Assembly: GCF_001514215.1 (NCBI RefSeq)
Contig: NZ_KQ948859.1
Span: 214,035 to 278,034 of the forward strand
From: Streptomyces bungoensis
Lineage (GTDB): Bacteria > Actinomycetota > Actinomycetes > Streptomycetales > Streptomycetaceae
Length of the DNA stretch: 64,000 bases
Direction of reading: 5' to 3'
In this document: piece after piece, positions 24,810 to 31,702 of the stretch
Layout: the number at the start of each line of letters is the position of its first letter
Numbering within the stretch: position 1 is the first letter of the stretch
Notes under the pieces: model-generated
What the model saw: the letters and a program-made list of their open reading frames with translations, nothing else
The model's database searches: none
Told to the model about the DNA's origin: nothing
Program-made: the position numbers and the translations under genes

Positions 24810-26480
24810 CTACCGGTTCGGGGGTGGCCCCTCGATCGGGCGGCCGGGCACACCGGGCCGCCGCTGCCACGGCCGGGGACCGGCGGGCGGCCGGTAGGCG
24901 ACACCGAGGGCGTCAAGTCGCCGGTAGTGGGCGGCCATCCGGCGCTCGAAGTCCGCGAAGTCCCGCTCCGCCGGGGCGGGCAGCCGGCTCCAGGCGACCT
25001 CGGCCAGGGCGGCGAGCCGGGGGAAGGCCTGGTAGTCCACGCGCGCGGCGTCCTCCATCACCTCGGTCCACAGGTTGGCCTGCGTGCCCAGGACGTGCCG
25101 GGCCTCGCCGTCGGTGAGTTGGGGCGGAACGGGCTCGAACCGGTAGACGTCCTCCAGGGTGCGCACCCAGCCGATCGGCACCGGCTCGTCCTCGCCCGGC
25201 GCCTGACGGTGGTCCAGGTACACGTACTGCTCCGGGCACATGACCACGTCGTGCCCCGCGCGCGCCGCGGCGACCCCGCCCTCGTACCCCCGCCAGGAGG
25301 AGACCGCGGCGCCCTCGGCGAGGCCGCCCTCCATGATCTCGTCCCAGCCGATGAGCCGGCGCCCGCGCGCGGAGAGCCACCGGCCGAAGTGGCCGACGAA
25401 CCACGCCTGCAGCTCCTCCTCGCCGGCCAGCCCGAGTTCGGCGATGCGGGCCTGGGCCGCCGGCGAGGCGCGCCACTGGTCCTTGGGGCACTCGTCGCCG
25501 CCGATGTGGACGAACTGCGACGGGAAGAGTTCCAGAACCTCCTCGAACACCCCCTCGTAGAACCGCAGGGTGGTGTCGGTGGGGGCCAGTACGTTGGGGT
25601 TGATCCCCCAGTCGTCCCAGACGGAGAGGGCGGTGGTGTCGACGACGTCGGTGTTGCCGAGTTCCGGATAGGCGGCGATGGCGGCCTGCGAGTGGCCCGG
25701 TACGTCGATCTCCGGGACGACGGTGATGTGCCGCTCGGCGGCGTAGGCGACGATCTCGCGGACGTCGTCCTGGGTGTAGTGGCCCCCGTGCGGCCTGTGC
25801 TCCCACAGCGGCGAGGCGCGGTGGCCGAATCTCGTCCGTGCCCGCCAGGAGCCGGCCTCGGTCAGCCGGGGATGGCGCCGGATCTCGACGCGCCAGCCCT
25901 GGTCGTCCGTCAGGTGCAGGTGCAGGACGTTGAGTTTGTGCGCGGCCATCAGGTCGAGGTAGCGCAGCACGCCGTCCTTGGGCATGAAGTGCCGGGCGAC
26001 GTCGAGCAGGAGGCCGCGCCAGCGGAACCGGGGGGCGTCCTGGACGGTGACGGCCGGGATCTCCCACGCGGTCCGGCCGGTGACCGGGGCGCGCCGGAAG
26101 GCGTCGGGGCCGAGCAGCTGACGCAGGGTCTGGGCCCCCCAGAACAGGCCGGTCTCGCTCGCGCCGTCGATCGTGAGGAGACGGCCGTCGGCGGTCAGCC
26201 GGTAGCCCTCGTCGCTGCCGAGCTCACCGGCCAGCGCGGGCACGACGCGCAGCAGGACGCGCGAGCCGCTGTCGCGGTGCGGGGCGAGCGGCAGCCCGGT
26301 CGCCGCGCCCACGGTCGTCCGCAGCCAGCGCGCGACGCGCTCGGTGCCCCCGGTGGCGTCGATCCCGGTGTCCGCGTCGATGACGTGCGGGGCGCCGTCA
26401 CCGGGCGGAGCGGGCGTGACGCGGACCGGCGCGGGGATCAGCGCTCCGTCGAGGTCCGGGAAGTGTTTGGTGTCGCTCAT
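24810..26480 (-). CDS. Beta-N-acetylhexosaminidase, glycoside hydrolase family 20
   Basis: The enzyme removes terminal N-acetylglucosamine or N-acetylgalactosamine from chitin or peptidoglycan fragments. The 556-residue product has the GH20 N-terminal alpha/beta domain, then a TIM barrel with LHLHLTDDQGWRVEI, and the catalytic Asp329-Glu330 pair in HIGGDECPKD. No signal peptide is visible (MSDTKHFPDLDG), so it likely acts inside the cell on imported chitobiose or muropeptide sugars. A dyad resembling DasR operators lies 101 bases upstream, which would link it to N-acetylglucosamine control. The 258 bases between its stop and the FAD-subunit start are AT-richer and likely hold the hydroxylase operon promoter. 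Confidence 0.92.
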   Translation of the reverse strand: MSDTKHFPDLDGALIPAPVRVTPAPPGDGAPHVIDADTGIDATGGTERVARWLRTTVGAATGLPLAPHRDSGSRVLLRVVPALAGELGSDEGYRLTADGRLLTIDGASETGLFWGAQTLRQLLGPDAFRRAPVTGRTAWEIPAVTVQDAPRFRWRGLLLDVARHFMPKDGVLRYLDLMAAHKLNVLHLHLTDDQGWRVEIRRHPRLTEAGSWRARTRFGHRASPLWEHRPHGGHYTQDDVREIVAYAAERHITVVPEIDVPGHSQAAIAAYPELGNTDVVDTTALSVWDDWGINPNVLAPTDTTLRFYEGVFEEVLELFPSQFVHIGGDECPKDQWRASPAAQARIAELGLAGEEELQAWFVGHFGRWLSARGRRLIGWDEIMEGGLAEGAAVSSWRGYEGGVAAARAGHDVVMCPEQYVYLDHRQAPGEDEPVPIGWVRTLEDVYRFEPVPPQLTDGEARHVLGTQANLWTEVMEDAARVDYQAFPRLAALAEVAWSRLPAPAERDFADFERRMAAHYRRLDALGVAYRPPAGPRPWQRRPGVPGRPIEGPPPNR

Positions 26481-26580
26481 GCCGCCCGCCGCACCTCCGC
26501 GTCATGCGTCGCACCGCGTGCGACGGCTGCTTCCGCTGCGTACTGGCCGGCGAGCCTACGGATCCGCCGGGGCACCGACA

Positions 26581-26596
26581 AGAGGTCTGTACCTCT
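26581..26596. promoter_or_regulatory. Dyad AGAGGT-CTGT-ACCTCT, DasR-like operator candidate
   Basis: Two perfect 6-base arms are separated by four bases, 101-116 bases upstream of the GH20 start. The 16-mer matches 11 positions of the DasR-responsive element consensus as I remember it (ACTGGTCTAGACCACT), including the GGTCT..ACC core. DasR, a GntR/HutC regulator, represses chitin and N-acetylglucosamine genes in Streptomyces, which fits the neighbouring enzyme. The assignment is inferred. Confidence 0.45.
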
Positions 26597-26613
26597 CGGC
26601 GCCACCGGCACGG

Positions 26614-26654
26614 GCGGGCCCCCGGGCGCACATCGGCGCACCCCGGGGGCCCGC
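26614..26654 (-). terminator. Strong hairpin downstream of the DUF3039 gene
   Basis: A perfect 13-base stem (26614-26626 with 26642-26654, GCGGGCCCCCGGG and its complement) has a 15-base loop and no T-run, as usual for Streptomyces terminators. It starts 26 bases after the DUF3039 stop and shields the GH20 promoter. Confidence 0.75.
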
Positions 26655-26679
26655 GGGCGTTCGGGCGGGCGGACGAGCC

Positions 26680-26964
26680 CTACTTGTCGCCGTCCTTGCC
26701 GTCACCGTCGCCGCCGCTGCCCATGGAGTCGTAGATCTCCTTGCACATGGGGCAGACGGGGTACTTCTTCGGGTCGCGGCCCGGCACCCACACCTTGCCG
26801 CACAGCGCCACGACGGGGGTGCCGTCGAGGGCGCTCGCCATGATCTTGTCCTTCTGGACGTAGTGGGCGAAGCGCTCGTGGTCGCCGTCGCCGTGGGACA
26901 CCTGTGGCGTCGGCTCTACGAGGGTCCCCGTACCAGTCCCGCGCTCGGGCTCGAGAGTGCTCAT
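26680..26964 (-). CDS. DUF3039 family protein
   Basis: The 94-residue protein (MSTLEPERGTGTG) belongs to DUF3039, a family restricted to actinobacteria. The conserved core is HERFAHYVQKDKIMASALDG, then VVALCGKVWVP and the Cys pair in YPVCPMCKEIYDSM, which with the upstream Cys likely forms a zinc site. The C-terminus is Gly/Asp/Lys-rich. Function is unknown. It lies 29 bases downstream of the YqgE-type gene in the same direction and may be co-transcribed. A strong hairpin follows it. Confidence 0.88.
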   Translation of the reverse strand: MSTLEPERGTGTGTLVEPTPQVSHGDGDHERFAHYVQKDKIMASALDGTPVVALCGKVWVPGRDPKKYPVCPMCKEIYDSMGSGGDGDGKDGDK

Positions 26965-26993
26965 ACGCCCCAGAGTACTGAAGCCCCACCGCT

Positions 26994-27566
26994 TCAGTTG
27001 AGCGACGGGTCGTCCGGATACGTGGCCACCATCGCCAGCTCGTTGCGCTGGCGCCGCAGCACCTCGCGCCACAGTCTCTCGGGCGCCGGGGAGGACACGT
27101 CCCCGGGCTCGGACTCGACGACGTACCAGGCGCCCTCCACCAGCTCGTCCTCCAGCTGACCGGGGCCCCAGCCGGCGTACCCGGCGAAGATCCTCAGCGA
27201 TCCGAGGGCGGAGGCGAGCAGCTCCGGCGGCGCCTCCAGGTCGACCAGACCGATCGCGCCGTGCACCCGGCGCCAGCCGAGCGGGGCCAGGTCGCCGTTC
27301 GAGCCGCCCGGGATGACCGCGACGCCGAGCGCCGAGTCCAGCGACACCGGGCCGCCCTGGAAGACCACGCCGGGCTCGCCGGCGAGGTCGGCCCAGCCCT
27401 CCAGGATGTCGCCGACGTCCACGGGGGTGGGGCGGTTGAGGACGACACCGAGCGAGCCCTCCTCGTCGTGGTCGAGGAGGAGCACCACCGCGCGGTCGAA
27501 GTTCGGGTCCGCCAGGGCGGGGGTGGCCACGAGCAGCCGCCCTGTGAGCGAGGACACCTCGGTCAT
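26994..27566 (-). CDS. YqgE/AlgH family protein (UPF0301)
   Basis: The 190-residue protein starts MTEVSSLTGRLLVATPAL, the exact family opening, followed by FDRAVVLLLDHDEEGSLGVV, VFQGGPVSLDSALGV and FAGYAGWGPGQLEDEL. In gram-negative bacteria AlgH has been tied to regulation, but its biochemical role is not settled. An upstream ATG at 27575 would add three residues. It is divergent from murA with a 276-base gap that must carry both promoters, and its position beside murA is conserved in Streptomyces as I remember it. Confidence 0.9.
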   Translation of the reverse strand: MTEVSSLTGRLLVATPALADPNFDRAVVLLLDHDEEGSLGVVLNRPTPVDVGDILEGWADLAGEPGVVFQGGPVSLDSALGVAVIPGGSNGDLAPLGWRRVHGAIGLVDLEAPPELLASALGSLRIFAGYAGWGPGQLEDELVEGAWYVVESEPGDVSSPAPERLWREVLRRQRNELAMVATYPDDPSLN

Positions 27567-27842
27567 GCCAGACATGATCCCGCATCTTCCCCCGGCGTGG
27601 GGAGCCAATCGGGGTCCGGGAGTGAACGCAGGCCAGGGAGCACGGAAGCGGGCCCGGCGCACGACCCGCCCGGTGACGGCCCGTGGCCGCCGGGGAACGG
27701 TTCGTGTTGTGACACAGCCATGACGCGACTGGGTGGTGCTCGGGCTTACGGCAGGGGGGTGATCGGCGATTACCCTGTCTCTCCGGCCCCTGCGCAAAGT
27801 TGACCGGCCGGCCCCTGCCCGACTCATCGGAACGCGAGATAC

Positions 27843-29183
27843 ATGACCGTCAACGACGATGTCCTGCTTGTCCACGGCGGCACCCCGCTGGAGGGCGAGA
27901 TCCGGGTCCGCGGTGCGAAGAACCTCGTACCGAAGGCCATGGTCGCCGCCCTGCTGGGCAGTGCGCCGAGCCGGCTGCGCAACGTTCCGGACATCCGTGA
28001 CGTGCGCGTCGTGCGCGGCCTGCTCCAGCTGCACGGGGTGACGGTCCGGCCGGGTGAGGAACCCGGTGAGCTGGTGATGGACCCCACGCACGTGGAGAGC
28101 GCGAACGTCGCTGACATCGATGCCCACGCCGGTTCCAGCCGCATCCCGATCCTGTTCTGCGGCCCGCTGCTGCACCGGCTCGGCCACGCCTTCATCCCCG
28201 GCCTCGGCGGCTGCGACATCGGCGGCCGGCCCATCGACTTCCACTTCGACGTGCTGCGCCAGTTCGGCGCGACGATCGAGAAGCGCGCGGACGGCCAGTA
28301 CCTGGAGGCCCCGAAGGGCCTCAGGGGCACGAAGATCCGGCTGCCGTACCCGTCGGTCGGCGCGACCGAGCAGGTGCTGCTGACGGCCGTGCTCGCCGAG
28401 GGCGTCACCGAGCTGTCCAACGCGGCCGTCGAGCCGGAGATCGAGGACCTCATCTGCGTGCTGCAGAAGATGGGCGCGATCATCGCGATGGACACCGACC
28501 GCACGATCCGCATCACCGGTGTGGACCAGCTCGGCGGCTACACCCACCGCGCCCTGTCGGACCGCCTGGAGGCCGCGTCCTGGGCGTCGGCGGCGCTGGC
28601 GACCAACGGCAACATCTACGTCCGCGGCGCCCAGCAGCGCTCGATGATGACGTTCCTGAACACCTACCGGAAGGTGGGCGGTGCCTTCGAGATCGACGAC
28701 GAGGGCATCCGCTTCTGGCACCCGGGCGGCCGGCTGAAGTCCATCGCGCTGGAGACGGACGTGCACCCGGGCTTCCAGACCGACTGGCAGCAGCCGCTGG
28801 TGGTGGCCCTGACGCAGGCCACGGGGCTGTCCATCATCCACGAGACGGTCTACGAGTCCCGGCTGGGCTTCACCTCCGCCCTGAACCAGATGGGCGCCCA
28901 CATCCAGCTCTACCGCGAGTGCCTGGGCGGCTCCGACTGCCGCTTCGGCCAGCGCAACTTCCTGCACTCCGCGGTCGTCTCCGGCCCCACCAAGCTGCAG
29001 GGCGCCGACCTGGTCATCCCCGACCTGCGCGGCGGCTTCTCGTACCTCATCGCCGCCCTCGCGGCCGAGGGGACGTCCCGCGTGCACGGCATCGACCTGA
29101 TCAACCGCGGCTACGAGAACTTCATGGAGAAGCTCGTCGAACTGGGAGCCAAGGTCGAGCTCCCGGGCAAGGCGCTCGGCTAG
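27843..29183 (+). CDS. murA: UDP-N-acetylglucosamine 1-carboxyvinyltransferase
   Basis: MurA transfers enolpyruvate from phosphoenolpyruvate to UDP-N-acetylglucosamine, the first committed step of peptidoglycan synthesis in the cytoplasm. The 446-residue product has the family opening VHGGTPLEGEIRVRGAKN with the substrate Lys-Asn pair, and the loop LGGCDIGGRPIDFH. The catalytic Cys, residue 124 here, is present rather than the Asp found in fosfomycin-resistant mycobacterial enzymes, so the enzyme should be fosfomycin-sensitive. The C-terminus has DLRGGFSYLIAALAAEGTS. It is monocistronic: divergent from the YqgE gene and closed by a strong hairpin ten bases after the stop. Confidence 0.97.
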   Translation: MTVNDDVLLVHGGTPLEGEIRVRGAKNLVPKAMVAALLGSAPSRLRNVPDIRDVRVVRGLLQLHGVTVRPGEEPGELVMDPTHVESANVADIDAHAGSSRIPILFCGPLLHRLGHAFIPGLGGCDIGGRPIDFHFDVLRQFGATIEKRADGQYLEAPKGLRGTKIRLPYPSVGATEQVLLTAVLAEGVTELSNAAVEPEIEDLICVLQKMGAIIAMDTDRTIRITGVDQLGGYTHRALSDRLEAASWASAALATNGNIYVRGAQQRSMMTFLNTYRKVGGAFEIDDEGIRFWHPGGRLKSIALETDVHPGFQTDWQQPLVVALTQATGLSIIHETVYESRLGFTSALNQMGAHIQLYRECLGGSDCRFGQRNFLHSAVVSGPTKLQGADLVIPDLRGGFSYLIAALAAEGTSRVHGIDLINRGYENFMEKLVELGAKVELPGKALG

Positions 29184-29192
29184 ACGAAACGG

Positions 29193-29235
29193 CGAAAGGG
29201 CGGCCCCCCTCGACATGAGGGGGGCCGCCCTTTCG
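29193..29235. terminator. Bidirectional terminator between murA and hupA
   Basis: A perfect 19-base stem (29193-29211 with 29217-29235) closes a five-base loop GACAT. The outer part of the stem is GAAAGGG/CCCTTTC, so the transcript has a short U-tract in both directions. It lies between convergent murA and hupA. It is the strongest hairpin in the window. Confidence 0.92.
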
Positions 29236-29250
29236 ACTTCTCCAGCCGTG

Positions 29251-29310
29251 GCGCCCCGAAAGGGGCGCGGGGAACTGCGCGACCAGCCACATCAGGCCGG
29301 CAGCCACCCA
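29251..29310. repeat. Streptomyces dispersed intergenic element (GGCGCCCCGAAAGGGGCGC type)
   Basis: The element begins with a 7-base stem GCGCCCC and GGGGCGC around a GAAA loop (29251-29268) and continues GGGGAACTGCGCGACCAGCC. I recognise this string as one that occurs many times between genes in Streptomyces genomes, usually near 3' ends. The right boundary is approximate. It follows the murA/hupA terminator and may add to termination or act as a RNA-level element. Confidence 0.7.
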
Positions 29311-29363
29311 CGGCGCCGAAGCCCGGCGGCGCCCCGGTGGACCGGCGCCACAGAGCGGAGCGC

Positions 29364-29645
29364 TTACTTGCCCTTGGCCGCTTCCTTGAGCTTGCTGCCC
29401 GCGGAGACCTTCACGCTGTAGCCGGCCGGGATGTTGATGGGCTCACCGGTCTGCGGGTTGCGCGCGGTGCGAGCGGCACGGTGGGTGCGCTCGAAGGTCA
29501 GGAAGCCGGGGATGGTGACCTTCTCGTCGCCCTTGGCGACGATGTCGCCGACGACCTCGGCGAACGCGGCCAGAACGGCGTCGGCGTCCTTGCGGGTCAC
29601 CTCGGCGCGGTCGGCCAGCGCGGCCACCAGCTCACTGCGGTTCAT
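29364..29645 (-). CDS. hupA: HU family nucleoid protein
   Basis: The 93-residue protein begins MNRSELVAALADRAEVTRKDADAVLAAF and has the HU core: TIPGFLTFERTHRAART, the DNA-intercalating arm RNPQTGEPINIPAGY with its Pro, and KVSAGSKLKEAAKGK. It binds and bends DNA without sequence specificity. Length is that of the standard HupA; the longer, Lys-rich HupS type seen in sporulation is excluded. An upstream frame to 29723 is rejected because HU begins at this ATG and a good ribosome site (GGGAGTAAC) precedes it. It is monocistronic, convergent with murA. Confidence 0.95.
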   Translation of the reverse strand: MNRSELVAALADRAEVTRKDADAVLAAFAEVVGDIVAKGDEKVTIPGFLTFERTHRAARTARNPQTGEPINIPAGYSVKVSAGSKLKEAAKGK

Positions 29646-29917
29646 GTTGTTACTCCCGTGTTCTTCTTGCCATTGAGGCGTGAGGTGAGATCGATGCCGA
29701 TGCGCTCGCGCCCAGGGACGCATCCTGCCCCTACCTGCGGCGGGAAAGCCAATCCGGCACTCGTAGGAGTCGTGAGAACACCCTAGGGAGTCACAGAAAG
29801 GCCCCTTGCCCGGCCGTCACCCTAGAGGGCGCCCGCCGACGGGTGGTTCCACGACGCGCCGTGCGGGGGGCTGCCGTGTCGATCCTCACAGCCCCTGCAC
29901 CCTACGGTACGACCGTG

Positions 29918-31333
29918 TCAGACCGTTGCCCCGGCCGCCTTGGCGGCCTCGCGGACCGCTCCGGCCACGGCGCCCGCGACCTTCTCGTTGAAGACGCTCG
30001 GGACGATGTAGTTCGGGTTCAGCTCGTCCTCGGTGACCACGTCGGCGAGGGCCTTCGCGGCGGCGAGCATCATCTCGGTGTTGACGGTGCGGGACTGGGC
30101 GTCCAGCAGGCCGCGGAAGACACCCGGAAAGACCAGCACGTTGTTGATCTGGTTGGGGAAGTCGGAGCGGCCGGTGGCCACGACGGCCGCGGTCTGGCGG
30201 GCGACCGCCGGGTCGACCTCCGGGTCGGGGTTCGCGAGCGCGAACACGATGGCGCCGTCGGCCATGGCGGCCACGTCGTCGCCGTCCAGGACGTTCGGGG
30301 CGGAGACGCCGATGAACACGTCGGCGCCGTGCACGGCCTCCTTCAGGGTGCCGGTGAGGTTCTCGGGGTTGGTGTTGTCGGCGATCCAGCGCAGCGCCGA
30401 GCCGGCCGGGGCGTCCACCAGGTCCGCGCGGCCGGCGTGCACGACGCCGTTGATGTCCGCGACGACGGCGTTCTTCACACCGGCGGCGATCAGCAGCTTG
30501 AGGATGGCCGTGCCGGCCGCGCCCGCGCCGGACATGACGACGCGGATGTTCTCGATCGCCTTCCCGGTGCAGCGCAGCGCGTTGGTCAGGGCGGCGAGGA
30601 CGACGATGGCGGTGCCGTGCTGGTCGTCGTGGAAGACGGGGATGTCCAGGGCCTCGCGCAGCCGCGCCTCGATCTCGAAGCAGCGGGGGGCGGAGATGTC
30701 CTCGAGGTTGATGCCGGCGAACCCCGGGGCGATCGCCTTGACGATCTCGACGATGGCGTCGGTGTCCTGGGTGTCCAGGCAGATCGGCCAGGCGTCGATG
30801 CCGGCGAAGCGCTTGAACAGGGCCGCCTTGCCCTCCATGACCGGCAGCGCGGCCTTCGGGCCGATGTTGCCCAGGCCCAGCACGGCGGAGCCGTCCGTCA
30901 CGACAGCAACGGAGTTGCGCTTGATGGTCAGGCGGCGGGCGTCCTCGGGGTTCTGCGCGATGGCCATGCAGACGCGGGCCACACCCGGGGTGTAGATCAT
31001 CGAGAGGTCGTCGCGGTTGCGGATGGGGTGCTTCGACGCCATCTCGATCTTGCCGCCGAGGTGCATCAGGAACGTACGGTCGGAGACCTTGCCGAGGGTG
31101 ACGCCCTCGATGGTGCGCAGCTTGCCGACGATCTCCTCGGCGTGCGCCGTGGAGGACGCCGCGATGGTGACGTCGATGCGGAGCTTCTCGTGACCGGACG
31201 CGGTGACGTCGAGGCCGGTGACCGAGCCTCCGGAGGACTCCACGGCGGTGGTGAGCTGCGAGACGGCGGTTCCGCTCGCGGGCACCTCCAGCCGGATGGT
31301 CATCGAGTAGGAGACGCTGGGCGCCGTTGCCAT
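29918..31333 (-). CDS. NAD-dependent malic enzyme with N-terminal ACT domain
   Basis: The enzyme decarboxylates malate to pyruvate, feeding acetyl-CoA and lipid supply. The 471-residue product has an N-terminal ACT-like regulatory domain (SYSMTIRLEVPASGTAVSQL to about residue 80), the malic enzyme domain with SMIYTPGVARVCMAI and VVTDGSAVLGLGNIGP, the catalytic Lys/Asp segment DDQHGTAIVVLAAL, and the NAD-binding domain VVMSGAGAAGTAILKLL. The Asp in VADING after the dinucleotide motif favours NAD over NADP. I remember the S. coelicolor counterpart in this position as the NAD-specific isozyme. It is monocistronic. Confidence 0.93.
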   Translation of the reverse strand: MATAPSVSYSMTIRLEVPASGTAVSQLTTAVESSGGSVTGLDVTASGHEKLRIDVTIAASSTAHAEEIVGKLRTIEGVTLGKVSDRTFLMHLGGKIEMASKHPIRNRDDLSMIYTPGVARVCMAIAQNPEDARRLTIKRNSVAVVTDGSAVLGLGNIGPKAALPVMEGKAALFKRFAGIDAWPICLDTQDTDAIVEIVKAIAPGFAGINLEDISAPRCFEIEARLREALDIPVFHDDQHGTAIVVLAALTNALRCTGKAIENIRVVMSGAGAAGTAILKLLIAAGVKNAVVADINGVVHAGRADLVDAPAGSALRWIADNTNPENLTGTLKEAVHGADVFIGVSAPNVLDGDDVAAMADGAIVFALANPDPEVDPAVARQTAAVVATGRSDFPNQINNVLVFPGVFRGLLDAQSRTVNTEMMLAAAKALADVVTEDELNPNYIVPSVFNEKVAGAVAGAVREAAKAAGATV

Positions 31334-31702
31334 GGCCGACTTCCTCTGCTTTCACCGTGTCGCGTGTTGTGCCGTCCGATCGTCGCACCTACCCCTGAGT
31401 ACGTGGTAGCCGCCCTGGATTGCGGACGTTGTGTTCACCACAGGCGCGCACTTTCGGAATTCTACTTCCACCATACGAGAGACGATCACCGGGCGTAAGC
31501 CCAAAAGCGGGAGGCCCACGTCACAGAAGTGACGTGGGCCTCCCACACGTTCATGACACCGACCCGCCATGCTCGCCTCGCGGCAAGTGGTCGCTCGCAG
31601 CGACTATGGTTGGGCCCGGGGGCTTGGATCGGGCCGGTGCCACACCCAGGCTAACAAACGGATCCCGTAAGGCCATTCCCGCGCCGTGAGTTCATGGGGT
31701 TC
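31334..31702. other. 369-base gene-free region between the malic enzyme and HelD-type genes
   Basis: Both flanking genes run on the minus strand. The part near 31334-31500 is AT-richer and must hold the malic enzyme promoter. The part near 31509-31544 holds a strong hairpin that ends transcription from the HelD-type gene. I see no convincing frame in between. Confidence 0.6.
31509..31544 (-). terminator. Hairpin downstream of the HelD-type gene
   Basis: A perfect 16-base stem (31509-31524 with 31529-31544) closes an AGAA tetraloop. It lies about 160 bases after the HelD-type stop and ahead of the malic enzyme promoter. It would work on either strand, but only the minus strand carries an upstream gene. 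Confidence 0.85.

Noticed and set aside
25125..25145. CTCGAACCGG string resembling the complement of a tRNA T-loop
   Set aside because: It lies inside the GH20 coding sequence and has no cloverleaf partners.
31352..31570. 72-codon frame on the minus strand between the malic enzyme and HelD-type genes
   Set aside because: It crosses the strong hairpin at 31509-31544 and lacks a ribosome site and codon bias.
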